Assembly (NCBI GenBank): GCA_001312325.1
Contig: BBDJ01000007.1
Location: 103,578 to 167,577, forward strand
Length of the DNA: 64,000 nt
Origin: Lysinibacillus pakistanensis
GTDB lineage: Bacteria > Bacillota > Bacilli > Bacillales_A > Planococcaceae
Direction of reading: 5' to 3'
Of this stretch, positions 1-9,513 are shown in pieces; position 1 is the first letter of the stretch; each line of letters begins with the position of its first letter. Position numbers and translations under genes: made by a program. The notes below the pieces were generated by a model. That model made no database searches. It had not been told where the DNA came from and was given only the letters and a program-made list of their open reading frames with translations.

Positions 1-1242
1 TTAAAACATCACCTACAAATGCTTGAAGAAGCAAAAGAACGTGATCACCGTAAAATTGGGAAAGAATTAGACCTGTTCACTACTTCTCAAAAGGTAGGTC
101 AAGGTTTACCACTTTGGTTACCAAATGGTGCAACAATTCGTCGTGTTATTGAACGTTATATTGTGGATAAAGAATTATCACTTGGGTATAAGCATGTTTA
201 TACACCAGTATTAGGTTCAAAAGAGCTTTATCAAACTTCTGGTCACTGGGATCACTATCAAGATTCTATTTTCCCACCAATGGAGATGGACAATGAAACA
301 TTAATTATGAGACCTATGAACTGTCCTCACCATATGATGGTTTACAAAAATAGCATGCATTCATATCGTAATCTGCCATTACGTATTGCAGAGCTTGGTA
401 CAATGCACCGTTATGAAATGTCAGGAGCTGTTTCTGGCCTACAACGTGTACGTGGGATGACTTTAAACGATGCCCATATCTTTGTTCGTCCTGACCAAAT
501 TAAAGCAGAATTCCAAAAAGTGGTGCAGTTAATTTTAGAAGTTTATAAAGATTTCGATTTAAATGATTATTCATTCCGCTTATCTTACCGCGACCCAGCA
601 GATACAGAGAAATACTTCGATGATGATGAAATGTGGGAAAAAGCACAAAGCATGTTAAAAGAAGCAATGGATGAGCTTGGCTTAGATTACTTCGAAGCGG
701 AAGGTGAGGCTGCATTCTATGGCCCTAAACTTGACGTACAAGTAAAAACAGCGATTGGTAAAGAAGAGACTTTATCAACAGTTCAACTAGACTTCTTATT
801 ACCTGAACGTTTTGATCTAACTTATGTTGGTGAAGATGGAAAGCCACATCGTCCAGTAGTTATTCACCGCGGTGTTGTTTCCACAATGGAACGTTTCGTA
901 GCCTTCTTAATTGAAGAATACAAAGGCGCATTCCCAACATGGTTAGCGCCAGTTCAAGTAGAAGTGATTCCAGTATCGAATGAAGCCCACTTCGACTATG
1001 CAAAACAAATTGAAGAGCAATTAACAGCAGCAGGCTTACGTGTTGAAATGGATGACCGTGAAGAAAAATTAGGCTATAAAATTCGTGAAGCACAAATGAA
1101 AAAAATCCCGTATATGCTTGTTATTGGGGATAAAGAAGTTGAGGCAAATGGTGTGAATGTACGTCGTTATGGCTCAAAAGATTCTGAAACAATTAGCTTT
1201 GAAGATTTCCTAGCAACTATAAAAGCAGAAATTATTAAATAA
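1..1242 (+). CDS. thrS: Threonyl-tRNA synthetase, C-terminal part (5' end outside window)
   Basis: Charges tRNA-Thr with threonine in the cytoplasm. The reading frame is open to base 1, so the gene starts upstream and the ATG at 19 is internal. About 413 residues are present: the class II catalytic core, with the MNCPHH motif near residue 106 and the class II motif 3 arginine region around [10 protein letters not shown], then the anticodon-binding domain starting near [10 protein letters not shown]. The TGS and editing domains are missing because of the window edge. No frameshift is seen, although a 7-A run lies at the MKKIPYM stretch. A strong hairpin terminator follows, so infC is transcribed separately. 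Confidence 0.97.
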   Translation, partial: LKHHLQMLEEAKERDHRKIGKELDLFTTSQKVGQGLPLWLPNGATIRRVIERYIVDKELSLGYKHVYTPVLGSKELYQTSGHWDHYQDSIFPPMEMDNETLIMRPMNCPHHMMVYKNSMHSYRNLPLRIAELGTMHRYEMSGAVSGLQRVRGMTLNDAHIFVRPDQIKAEFQKVVQLILEVYKDFDLNDYSFRLSYRDPADTEKYFDDDEMWEKAQSMLKEAMDELGLDYFEAEGEAAFYGPKLDVQVKTAIGKEETLSTVQLDFLLPERFDLTYVGEDGKPHRPVVIHRGVVSTMERFVAFLIEEYKGAFPTWLAPVQVEVIPVSNEAHFDYAKQIEEQLTAAGLRVEMDDREEKLGYKIREAQMKKIPYMLVIGDKEVEANGVNVRRYGSKDSETISFEDFLATIKAEIIK

Positions 1243-1253
1243 GCATTCATAAG

Positions 1254-1283
1254 AAACCCTCACTTACATTAGTGAGGGTTTAT
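1254..1283 (+). terminator. Rho-independent terminator after thrS
   Basis: Stem AAACCCTCACT / AGTGAGGGTTT with a short loop, followed by an AT-rich tail. Confidence 0.8.
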
Positions 1284-1358
1284 ATATATAATGAATCTTG
1301 CTTTTGTATAAAATATTTTTTTTCTAGGTCAATCTAGTAGGGATAAGAAAATAAATAT

Positions 1359-1387
1359 TTGACAGCTTATTATATACATGCTAATAT
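1359..1387 (+). promoter_or_regulatory. Promoter for the infC operon
   Basis: TTGACA at 1359-1364 and TAATAT at 1382-1387 with a 17-base spacer, a good sigma-A type match. It lies about 255 bases upstream of infC, leaving a long leader. Confidence 0.65.
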
Positions 1388-1394
1388 AATTAAG

Positions 1395-1643
1395 GTTAAT
1401 GAATACAAAGTTTGTGGTTGAAGTAGAGGCTGCCCGCTTCTCACCTGATTAACGCTCTAGGCTGTGAACAGGTATGACACGTTGAATTGTTTTGCGCAGA
1501 CTTGCGCATGCACATATAGCGGGCGGACATCTTCAAAGTGTCCGTCCTTTTTTTTATGGACATGACAAGAGGATGTACCGTTCAACCGGGCAAGGCTTTG
1601 CCCAAACCATGTATTCGCGACAATTACTTGGAGGTGGATTACT
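1395..1643 (+). promoter_or_regulatory. L20-type autoregulatory leader of infC-rpmI-rplT
   Basis: A roughly 250-base untranslated leader precedes infC. It is rich in complementary segments and contains an intrinsic terminator at about 1521-1555 (GGCGGACAT stem, TGTCCGTC return, then eight or more T). In Bacillaceae this leader binds ribosomal protein L20 to attenuate its own operon. The assignment rests on position, gene order and the terminator; the L20-binding pseudoknot was not folded here. Confidence 0.7.
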
Positions 1644-2159
1644 ATTAGCAAAGACATGTATGTAAACGAAGGCATTCGCGCACGTGAACTTCGATTAATC
1701 GATCACAATGGTGACCAGCTTGGTGTAAAGACACGTAATGAAGCGCTAGAAATCGCCGCTCGTGTAAACTTGGATCTTGTCCTTGTGGCCCCTCAAGCCA
1801 AGCCGCCAGTCGCTCGTATCATGGACTATGGTAAATTTAAGTTTGAACAGCAAAAGAAAGACCGTGAAATTCGTAAAAATCAAAAGGTCATCGTCATGAA
1901 AGAGGTTCGTTTGAGCCCAACAATTGATGAACATGATTTCCAAACGAAGTTACGTAATGCGATTAAATTCCTTGAAAAAGGCGATAAAGTTAAATGTAGC
2001 CTACGTTTCAAAGGTCGTGCGATTACACATAAAGAAATTGGTCAACGTGTGCTAGATCGCTTTGCTGAAGCTTGTGCTGAAGTATCGACGGTAGAACAAA
2101 AGCCGAAGATGGAAGGCCGAAGCATGTTCTTAGTTCTTCAACCAAAGAACGAGAAATAA
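1644..2159 (+). CDS. infC: Translation initiation factor IF-3
   Basis: IF-3 binds the 30S subunit and monitors start-codon selection. The product has 171 residues: the N-terminal domain ([14 protein letters not shown] start, [11 protein letters not shown]), a basic linker rich in Lys/Arg near residues 75-90, and the C-terminal domain with [13 protein letters not shown] and [10 protein letters not shown]. The start is an ATT codon at 1644 giving I/M-S-K-D, preceded at about 8 bases by GGAGGTGG; the in-frame ATG at 1656 lacks a spaced ribosome binding site. An AUU start is the known autoregulatory feature of infC. It is intact and first in the operon with rpmI and rplT. Confidence 0.95.
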   Translation: MSKDMYVNEGIRARELRLIDHNGDQLGVKTRNEALEIAARVNLDLVLVAPQAKPPVARIMDYGKFKFEQQKKDREIRKNQKVIVMKEVRLSPTIDEHDFQTKLRNAIKFLEKGDKVKCSLRFKGRAITHKEIGQRVLDRFAEACAEVSTVEQKPKMEGRSMFLVLQPKNEK

Positions 2160-2190
2160 TATTAGACGAACAGTTTAGGAGGAATTCGAC

Positions 2191-2392
2191 ATGCCAAAAA
2201 TGAAAACTCACCGTGGAGCTGCGAAACGTTTCAAAAAAAACGGGTTCAGGTAAATTAAAATACGACCGCGCTTACGGAAGCCACTTATTCGCAAACAAAT
2301 CTACGAAACAAAAACGTCACCTACGTAAAGCGAACATCGTTTCATCTGGTGATTTCAAACGTATTCGTTCATTACTTGTTTACATGAAATAA
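2191..2392 (+). CDS. rpmI: 50S ribosomal protein L35 (frameshifted as read)
   Basis: Small basic ribosomal protein; 66 residues after correction. It starts [20 protein letters not shown] and ends near RSLLVYMK. An 8-A run at 2233-2240 is one base too long, which would stop translation after about 18 residues; removing one A restores the full family sequence. A good ribosome binding site (AGGAGG) lies upstream. It sits between infC and rplT, as in other Firmicutes. Confidence 0.92.
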
Positions 2393-2450
2393 TTAGACTA
2401 CACAAAATAACTAACATTCATTTTTAAATGAAAAGCAGGAGGTAATTCAT

Positions 2451-2813
<363 letters not shown>

Positions 2814-2930
2814 TTAAGCGATATAATGTTTTTTTACACGACTGAAACGAAGCGAATCTCAGTTAAATTCTGCGATGAAAGCGAAGCGACAGTCGCAAAA
2901 AAAGCAGTAGCAAAATAATATGTATTCTCA

Positions 2931-2962
2931 AGACTGATGGATTTATCCGTCAGTCTTTTTTT
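2931..2962 (+). terminator. Terminator of the infC operon
   Basis: AGACTGATGG / CCGTCAGTCT stem with a six-base loop, followed by seven or more T. Confidence 0.85.
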
Positions 2963-3002
2963 ATGTTAGATTAGTAGTAAATCACTTGTAAAGGAGACTT
3001 CA

Positions 3003-3263
3003 ATGGGACAAGCATTAGTAGCCTATATGGCAATTGTTTCTATAGTACTGCTCGTAATGATGGGCATGGATAAATCCAAAGCAAAAAAGCATGAGTGGCG
3101 AATTGCGGAACGTTCGCTTTTTACGCTGGCCATTGCTGGAGGGGCAGTAGGCGGCGTGTTGGGAATGTATTTATTTCGTCATAAAACACGCCATAACAGC
3201 TTTGCTTTTGGCTTCCCACTGTTAGCCGCTGTTCAAATTTTTATCGTTGTACAGCTATGGTGA
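3003..3263 (+). CDS. DUF1294 small membrane protein (YsdA-like)
   Basis: 86 residues, intact. Hydrophobic segments at about 5-22, 38-58 and 70-85 give a small integral membrane protein. The LFRHKTRHNSF motif between the last two segments is typical of DUF1294. The function of this family is unknown. A gene of this family (ysdA) follows rplT in B. subtilis, which agrees with its place here. AAGGAGACTTCA gives the ribosome binding site for ATG 3003. Confidence 0.88.
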   Translation: MGQALVAYMAIVSIVLLVMMGMDKSKAKKHEWRIAERSLFTLAIAGGAVGGVLGMYLFRHKTRHNSFAFGFPLLAAVQIFIVVQLW

Positions 3264-3296
3264 GAGTGAGGAGACACAAAAAAATACGCTAATTAC

Positions 3297-3324
3297 AAAC
3301 ACATCCTCATGAGGAGGATGTGTT
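3297..3324. terminator. Palindrome between convergent DUF1294 and ysdB genes
   Basis: ACACATCCTC-ATGAG-GAGGATGTGT hairpin; it overlaps the 3' end of the ysdB-like gene. The T tract is weak, so termination is an inference. Confidence 0.45.
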
Positions 3325-3704
3325 GCGCATAAGCTGTTCAATGGGCTGCTTCCAATTAATTTTTGCGTTTGGATAGTTCAATAGGATTTCTTGCTGTAAA
3401 TATTCAAAATCACTTTTTTTTGAAGCCCTGCAATGTCGCAGCATCACGAGCACCAACGAAAATTGTCACAACCTCAAAGGCTTCCTCAGTAGTACCGAGG
3501 TATTTTTCACCTTCAAAAAGTGCACCCTTATAGGATATAAAGAAATTTTTTTCGGACATTTTTAACATCATCGTAAAAATAATAATGGCCTTTTTCATAG
3601 GCTTCATCAAGTTTTCGCTTAGGATCGGTTATATAACGAATCGCTTTGTAAAATACATAGATTATAAGCGCAATTACAGCAAGTCGAATTAGTAACGGCA
3701 ACAT
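3307..3704 (-). CDS. ysdB: YsdB-like sigma-W pathway protein (two frameshifts as read)
   Basis: 131 residues after correction. It begins MLPLLIRLAVIALIIYVFYK, a single N-terminal membrane segment, followed by a soluble part with FISYKGALFEGEKYLGTT and EVVTIFVGAR. Length and position between ysdA and ysdC match B. subtilis YsdB, but here the gene lies on the opposite strand to its neighbours. Extra bases lie in the runs at 3414-3421 (8 T) and 3546-3552 (7 T). The start is supported by GGGGGAAATAAAAC before the ATG. The molecular role is unknown. Confidence 0.78.
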
Positions 3705-3806
3705 GTTTTATTTCCCCCTTGAATAAAGGTTATTCTTCCTATACGATTGAAGGGGGAAATTAGTTTCACTTTTTATAAATTATTTTAGAAATTTAGGAGA
3801 AAAAAA

Positions 3807-4293
3807 ATGAATTTACAACAATTGTTTAAAATGCAGCAAGAGCTTGATGATTTTATCGAGAAAACACAAAAAAATTGAACAGGATGTTTTTAAAGAAAAA
3901 GGTTTAGCATTAATGGTTGAATTAGCAGAACTAGCTAATGAAACACGCTGCTTTAAATTTTGGAGTACAAAGGGACCCTCAGCTCGGACTGTTATTTTAG
4001 AGGAGTATGTGGATTCAATTCATTTTATATTATCCCTCGGTCTACTAAAGGGTTACACAAAGCTAGAAAATTGGCCAGTAATTCAAGAAAAGCGAAATTT
4101 AACAGAAATTTTCTTACTGACACAGGACTATATTTTAACCTTTATTCACCAGCCATCAGAGGATAGATATTTAATGATTTGGCAATGCTATAGTTTACTT
4201 GCGTTTAATTTAGGCTTTACGTTTGAGGATGTTGTGGCAGCGTATATAGAAAAGAATGAAGAAAATTATAATCGCCAGCGTTCAGGGTATTAA
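3807..4293 (+). CDS. Dimeric dUTPase, all-alpha NTP pyrophosphatase type (one frameshift)
   Basis: Hydrolyses dUTP to dUMP, keeping uracil out of DNA. 161 residues after removing one A from the 7-A run at 3868-3874. The N-terminus MNLQQLFKMQQELD and the metal-binding pattern VELAELANETRCFKFWS followed by ILEEYVDSIHFILSLGL fit the dUTPase_2 family, in which these Glu/Asp residues bind magnesium. TTAGGAGAAAAAAA precedes the ATG. It stands alone between ysdB and ysdC. Confidence 0.85.
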
Positions 4294-4387
4294 TGTGAGA
4301 AATACATCAATTTTCAGACGATTATACTAGGAATATTTCGGTAAACGAAGTATAATAGAGAAGATTTTAGAAGTAGGAGGCAAAAGG

Positions 4388-5478
4388 ATGACACAACTAG
4401 ATCCAACATTACAAATGTTTAAAGATTTAACGGATGCGAATGGAATAGCAGGGAATGAACGTGCACCACGCGAGGTCATGAAAAAAATACATTGCACCAT
4501 ATGCAGACTCAGTAGAAACAGATAACTTAGGTAGTGTTATCGCAAAAAAAAGTGGGCGATGAAAATGGTCCAAAAATTATGGTGGCAGGGCATTTAGATG
4601 AAGTTGGCTTCATGGTTACACAAATTGATGATAAAGGGTTTATCAAATTCCAAACTGTAGGTGGCTGGTGGAGCCAGGTAATGCTTGCACAGCGTGTGAC
4701 AATTACAACTCGTAAAGGTGATGAAATCATCGGGGTAATTGGTTCAAAGCCACCACATATTTTACCAGCAGATGTACGAAACAAAGTAGTAGACATTAAA
4801 GATATGTTTATTGATGTGGGTGCAGCTTCAAAGGAAGAAGTGCTTGAATGGGGCGTGCGTCCTGGTGATATGGTAACACCATATTTTGAATTTAATGTTA
4901 TGAAAAACGACAAGTATCTTTTAGCAAAGGCATGGGATAACCGTATTGGCTGTGCAATTGCTATTGATGTTATGAAAGCGTTACAAAATGAAAAACATCC
5001 TAATATCCTCTATTCTGTAGGGAATGTACAAGAAGAAGTCGGTCTTCGAGGTGCAAAAACAGCTACTCATAAAATTCAGCCTGATATTGGCTTTGCTGTC
5101 GATGTAGGTGTAGCAGGGGACACGCCAGGGGTAACAGCGAAGGAATCAACAAGTAAAATGGGCGCTGGTCCACAAATTGTTGTCTATGATGCATCAATGG
5201 TATCCCACCGTGGCTTACGCGAATTCGTATTAGATGTGGCTGACGAGCATAATATTCCATATCAATTCGAGACAATGGCTGGTGGAGGTACAGACGCAGG
5301 CTCCATTCACGTAACAGCTAACGGCATACCTGCACTATCAATCGGTATTGCAACACGCTATATTCACTCACATGCAGGTATTCTACATCGTGATGATTAT
5401 GATAATGCTGTAAAATTAATGGTAGAAGTTATAAAAAAATTAGACAGAGATGCAGTTAATCAAATTATATTTGACTGA
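4388..5478 (+). CDS. ysdC: M42 family glutamyl aminopeptidase YsdC (two frameshifts)
   Basis: Cytoplasmic zinc/cobalt aminopeptidase forming large tetrahedral assemblies in this family. 362 residues after correction. Metal ligands are visible: [10 protein letters not shown] (His/Asp), AWDNRIG (bridging Asp), the catalytic EEVGLRGA pair, and the C-terminal [10 protein letters not shown] histidine. GGGTDAG lies before it. Extra A in runs 4481-4487 and 4544-4551. AGTAGGAGGCAAAAGG precedes ATG 4388. Order rplT-ysdA-ysdB-ysdC is kept from B. subtilis, with the dUTPase gene inserted. Confidence 0.92.
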
Positions 5479-5494
5479 TACTGCTAATATGGTT

Positions 5495-5528
5495 TAGCCT
5501 TCTAACAAAATGTTAGGAGGCTTTTTTT
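5495..5528 (+). terminator. Terminator after ysdC
   Basis: AGCCT-CTAAC stem, AAAAT loop, GTTAG-GAGGCT return, then seven T. Confidence 0.85.
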
Positions 5529-5637
5529 CACGGTTCCAAGACCAATTAACTTGCTTAAAAGAATAAAAAAAGGACTTCCGATAATGAAGATTAATGAAAA
5601 CACAAGTCAAGTCAAACTCTTAAGGAATAATAGTTTC

Positions 5638-5956
5638 TTATGAAAAATTTTCCTCTATATTGCCATAAATTTCATAAGCAAAATAGCCAAGTAGTAAGCC
5701 TATTCCTGAGCCAAAACTTATTGTAGATAATAATGAAATTGAGAAAAACATGCTAAGAATCAAACCAATTGCACAGCCAACAAGCATGCCTAGTGGTATT
5801 AAACTATCTAATAAGATTTGAGCGCCTCTTGATTTTTTTCTTACCTAATTTTCCCTGCTTATGTTTTTGCTCAAGCCTTTTAACAACAAAGACCACAATT
5901 CCTCCAATTATTGCAATGGGTAGAACAATACCTACAAGTTCCATGAATAATTCCAT
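5638..5956 (-). CDS. Small membrane protein of unknown function (one frameshift)
   Basis: 105 residues after removing one base from the 7-T run at 5833-5839. It starts MELFMELVGIVLPIAIIGGI (first membrane segment), has a basic stretch KRLEQKHKQGKLGKKK near residues 27-42, then two closely spaced glycine-rich membrane segments (LIPLGMLVGCAIGLILSMFF and GSGIGLLLGYFAYEIYG). I do not recognise the family. AAAGGGGATTACAG lies upstream of the ATG. It is the most downstream of three consecutive minus-strand small membrane proteins. Confidence 0.65.
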
Positions 5957-6011
5957 GCTGTAATCCCCTTTCATTTATTCCTATATCAATAAGGAAATTC
6001 AGGGTACAACT

Positions 6012-6191
6012 CTATTGTTGTTTCTTCCATTTATATGGGACATTTGACCAATCATACAATAGTGAAAACAGAAATATTAAAATTGTGATTGTTATTGTTT
6101 CTCCCCACTTAATGTCATTTTGAAAAATTGATTTACATCCAATTGTTACTATGAAAAATAACAACGCAAATCGAATGTTTTTCTTTATCAT
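6012..6191 (-). CDS. Short membrane protein, 59 residues
   Basis: MIKKNIRFALLFFIVTIGCK forms an N-terminal membrane or signal-like segment. A second hydrophobic stretch, ITITILIFLFSLLYDW, follows a short polar loop, and the end is basic (YKWKKQQ). The ribosome binding site is AGGGGAATGT. No family recognised. It shares strand, size class and topology with its neighbours, so the three may be co-transcribed, but no operon promoter was identified. Confidence 0.55.
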   Translation of the reverse strand: MIKKNIRFALLFFIVTIGCKSIFQNDIKWGETITITILIFLFSLLYDWSNVPYKWKKQQ

Positions 6192-6340
6192 ACATTCCCC
6201 TCTTTTCGTTTTTTTTACCTGCCATTTTGTTTACCGTTACTTTGTTAAAATGTAGAGAATTCACAAATAGTGGTGTAGGAAGTATCTATATGTAACAAAT
6301 AATATTGACTGTTTCTTATAGGCGATAATTGCCCTATTAT

Positions 6341-6499
6341 TCAATGTCTTTTTCGTTCAATTGTTTTCACAATCATTAAGCAGATAATACTTGTAAATGC
6401 TATTACATACCATATCGTTTTAGAGGAGTTTCCCCAAGAGCTAACCATTGCAATAAAAATTAAGATTAGTAATAAAGTATAAACTAAATAACTTTGCAT
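6341..6499 (-). CDS. Short membrane protein, 52 residues
   Basis: Two hydrophobic segments (YLVYTLLLILIFIAMVSSW and TIWYVIAFTSIICLMIV) and a basic tail KTIERKRH. The start is set at 6499 because GGAGG sits 7 bases before that ATG; a longer reading from 6526 has no such site. Unknown function. First of the three-gene minus-strand run. Confidence 0.55.
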   Translation of the reverse strand: MQSYLVYTLLLILIFIAMVSSWGNSSKTIWYVIAFTSIICLMIVKTIERKRH

Positions 6500-6529
6500 A
6501 ATTAACCTCCAAATTGCCCTTGTCATAAC

Positions 6530-6836
6530 TGATTTAAAATTATCTCTTATAGAAATCGTAACATAGTGGCGTATTAATTGGTAGGTAAATGGAAAAATCT
6601 AACGAGTAATATTGATAGTTACATGAACTGAGTAACAGCTTGTGTACGTTAAGTTAGCTTATGACAAGAACAATAGCTAGCTTCTAAAAGCATTTATCGA
6701 GCCTATGAACTATTGAGAATGAGTGAAGGAATTGACAAGTGTACGTTATGTATAGAAGCTACAAGAGTGTTCTTGTGAAGAATAGGGTAATTCCTTTTAT
6801 TCCATTCAAGAAACACCCCATTTTCTCTATAAAGAA
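6530..6836. other. Intergenic stretch with an imperfect inverted repeat
   Basis: No credible gene. Bases 6664-6685 and 6754-6776 form an imperfect inverted repeat around AGAAGCTA...TGTTCTTGT, which could fold into a large hairpin or be the remnant of a small mobile repeat. Confidence 0.4.
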
Positions 6837-7828
6837 TTTTGTAAAAGCTGTAAGATATCTTTTCCCATATGAACAGGATTTGTTGCTAGTATAGGGGATC
6901 GATAATTGGATAGAATCACGACACCTGTTTGCTGTTTTTTATTAAATCCTAGATAACTAGAGAAGCCTTTCGTTGACCCGTTATGCCAAAAAAATATCGT
7001 CTTCAAGTATCCACCCTAGTCCGATGCTTATATATTTTGAAATAGTATGAGTAGCTTGGTGTGTTAATTGATAGCCTGAATTTTGATTGCCAACATGTAT
7101 TTTTATAAATTTTAATAAATCATCAACTGTGGATCGAATAGCGCCCGCTGCCATAAATTCATTCATTTGAAGTGGAGGCTTGTTATGTCCACGAACAGAG
7201 TAACCCTCTAATATGGCACCTTCTTTAGAGGAGGGGATAGAAATAAAGGTGTTCGTTAAATTTAAAGGCTCTACGATTCTACGTGTGATAGCTGTTTCAA
7301 AGTCGGTATGAAGTTCATTTGCTAATAAATATCCTAAAAATCCCATTCCTACATTAGAATACCTAACTTAGCTTTAGGCTCATGTGTATGGGTTTTAAAA
7401 TAATGTATTGTCTCATTCAATGAGTAGGGACAAAAAGGGTCACGAGGTGTTTGGCTATCAAAAAGATTATAGATGTTCTTCAGTACACCTATTCCCGGTA
7501 GACCAGATGTATGATTTGCCAGATGCCTCAAAGTAACAGGGTGATTATCAGGAATTGCAGAAAAATATTTGCCGATAGAGTCTTCAACCTTCACGATTCC
7601 TTCTTGAATCATCTCCCCAAACATGGATGTTGTTAAAACTTTAGAGATTGACCCAATTTCATAGATATAGGGCTTTTTATCATATGTGACATTTGAGCCG
7701 TTGAATATAAAAGTAGCGTATTGGTCACGACAAAAAAAACACCAATGGATAAAGTTACATTCGGACGAGGCTTTATGTAAGGATAAGCAATTTTAAAAAT
7801 ATCCTTTTTTTAAATCATTTAAATCCAC
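6837..7828 (-). CDS. Serine hydrolase, beta-lactamase/penicillin-binding protein-like (four indels)
   Basis: 329 residues after correction. The SxxK nucleophile motif is SISK, the YxN motif reads YSN before VGMGFLGYL, and HNGSTKG replaces KTG near the C-terminus. This set marks the class C beta-lactamase/esterase superfamily; the substrate is unknown. There is no signal peptide, so it may act in the cytoplasm. The start is GTG at 7828 with GGAGG 7 bases away. Indels: 7 T at 7805-7811, 8 A at 7732-7739, a lost base near 7364-7366, 7 A at 6988-6994. It follows the marR gene by 13 bases and is probably co-transcribed with it. Confidence 0.78.
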
Positions 7829-7841
7829 AAATATTCCTCCC

Positions 7842-8294
7842 TTAATCGCTATTTTTTTGTGCATTAGAGACAATAGCATGTAGTTTCATGAAAATTTCTT
7901 TTAATTGCAGCAAATCTCCTTTAGGGAGCTGTGAATAGTATTTATTGATAATAGCTAGCTCAATTTCTTCCTGCTTCTGAAAATAATCATGACCTCTCGT
8001 ATCCAACTCGATAATGATTTCTCTGCGATCCTTTTTACTTATGGATCTTTTTATAAAGCCCTCCTGTTCTAGTCTTCCTACTAATTGACTAACAGCACTA
8101 GCAGATGTTCCCATCAGTTTTGCTAATTCGAAGGTTTGCAAGGGACCATGTGATTGAAGAAGACTTAAGAATAATGCTTGCTTTGTAGTTAATGTTTCGT
8201 CTAACAGGGTGGAGAATTCTTCTGTTAGCATTACATTTGTTTCATATTCTATTTGGTTCAGCTCTTTCACAAGTTGTATAAGCTCTTTCTCCAT
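7842..8294 (-). CDS. MarR family transcriptional regulator
   Basis: 150 residues, intact winged-helix repressor. The recognition region is FELAKLMGTSASAVSQLVGRLE and the wing is RSISKKDRREIIIELDTRG. The ATG at 8294 is chosen because AGGCGGTG lies 6 bases upstream; the GTG at 8303 overlaps that site. It is likely to control itself and the hydrolase downstream through the repeated TTAATG-TG-CATTAA-like sites just upstream. The ligand is unknown. Confidence 0.87.
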   Translation of the reverse strand: MEKELIQLVKELNQIEYETNVMLTEEFSTLLDETLTTKQALFLSLLQSHGPLQTFELAKLMGTSASAVSQLVGRLEQEGFIKRSISKKDRREIIIELDTRGHDYFQKQEEIELAIINKYYSQLPKGDLLQLKEIFMKLHAIVSNAQKNSD

Positions 8295-8314
8295 TTGTTT
8301 CACCGCCTAAATAG

Positions 8315-8346
8315 TTAATGTGCATTAATTATAAATGTGCATGAAA
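8315..8346. promoter_or_regulatory. Candidate MarR operator pair
   Basis: TTAATGTGCATTAA (8315-8328) has perfect 6-base arms around TG. A second AATGTGCAT copy follows at 8334-8342. Position directly upstream of marR suggests autoregulation; inferred from sequence only. Confidence 0.5.
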
Positions 8347-8392
8347 GATAATGCAAATAATTTATAGAATATGATTGTTAAAAATAGAATTA

Positions 8393-8501
8393 TGCATAAA
8401 TATTCAAAGAGACGCATTTTTGACATATTTTATTGTCAATTTCTAATTTTTAAAAATAAACATAAAAATTCAGTTGATTTTATATTTATGCATGCTATAC
8501 T
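8393..8501 (+). promoter_or_regulatory. argF promoter with possible ArgR boxes
   Basis: TTGATT (8474-8479) and TATACT (8496-8501), spacer 16. TGCATAAATATTCAAA at 8393-8408 and CATAAAAATTCAG at 8461-8473 resemble the ArgR/AhrC operator half-sites. Regulation by arginine is inferred. Confidence 0.45.
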
Positions 8502-8535
8502 TATTTCAACAGCAACAGAACAAGGAGCGAAGGCT

Positions 8536-9501
8536 ATGAAATTACTTGAGGAAGTACAGTTAAAGTTAGTGTCTAGCTTAAAGGGTAAAGACCTACTAAC
8601 TTTGTTAGACTATACAAGTGAAGAGGTTCAACAGTTAGTGGAATTAGCAACACAACTGAAAATTATAACAAAAGAAGGAAAATGTCCAAGGCTATTAGAA
8701 GGTAAAACACTTGGCATGATTTTTGAAAAACATTCAACTCGTACTCGTATTTCTTTTGAGGTAGGCATGAATCAATTGGGCGGAAAAGGTATGTTTATGC
8801 ATGCGCGTGATTTGCAGATTGGACGTGGTGAATCAATCTATGATACAGCACATGTACTGTCAGGCTATTTAGATGGTATTATGATTCGAGCAAATTCCCA
8901 TGCTATGGTGAAGGAGCTTGCCGAGCATGCAACTATCCCAGTTATTAATGGACTAACAGATATTTATCACCCATGTCAGGCATTGGCGGATTTAGAAACA
9001 ATCGCTGAGAATAAAGGTGAACTAAAAGGACTTAAAATTGCATATGTTGGAGATGGCAACAACGTGGCGCACTCATTAGTAGTCGCTTCTGCACATGTAG
9101 GAATGAACGTGGCAGTGGCAACGCCTGTCGGCTATGAATGTGATACAGAGGTTATCGCAAAAGCACAAGCTATCGCAGCAGCAAATGGCAGTACCATTAC
9201 AATCACGAATGATCCAGTAGAAGCGGTGTTAAATGCGGACGTAGTATATGCAGATGTTTGGACATCCATGGGACAAGAAGAAGAAGCTGCAAAACGTCTT
9301 CAAGACTTTGCGGGTTATCAAATTAATGATGAACTTGTTTCCTATGCAAAGCCAAATTATATGTTTTTACACTGCTTACCTGCACATCGTGAAGAGGAAG
9401 TAGCGACATCTGTTATTGATGGCCCTAATTCTTACATCTTTGAGCAAGCAGAAAACAGACTACATGCACAAAAAGCAGTACTTGCATCTATTTTAGCTTA
9501 A
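8536..9501 (+). CDS. argF: Ornithine carbamoyltransferase
   Basis: Makes citrulline from ornithine and carbamoyl phosphate. 321 residues, intact. The carbamoyl-phosphate motif STRTR, HPCQAL, the DGNNVAHSL ornithine-side motif and the HCLPAHR loop are all present. The start at 8536 is supported by CAAGGAGCGAAGGCT; the upstream in-frame extension runs through the promoter. It stands alone here without other arg genes, so it could serve biosynthesis or a catabolic role; the ArgR-like boxes favour control by arginine. Confidence 0.95.
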   Translation: MKLLEEVQLKLVSSLKGKDLLTLLDYTSEEVQQLVELATQLKIITKEGKCPRLLEGKTLGMIFEKHSTRTRISFEVGMNQLGGKGMFMHARDLQIGRGESIYDTAHVLSGYLDGIMIRANSHAMVKELAEHATIPVINGLTDIYHPCQALADLETIAENKGELKGLKIAYVGDGNNVAHSLVVASAHVGMNVAVATPVGYECDTEVIAKAQAIAAANGSTITITNDPVEAVLNADVVYADVWTSMGQEEEAAKRLQDFAGYQINDELVSYAKPNYMFLHCLPAHREEEVATSVIDGPNSYIFEQAENRLHAQKAVLASILA

Positions 9502-9513
9502 ATTTTTGACATA

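Noticed and set aside
6732..6756. Promoter TTGACA with a downstream TATGTA
   Set aside because: Spacing of the nearest -10-like hexamer is wrong and no gene follows in that direction.
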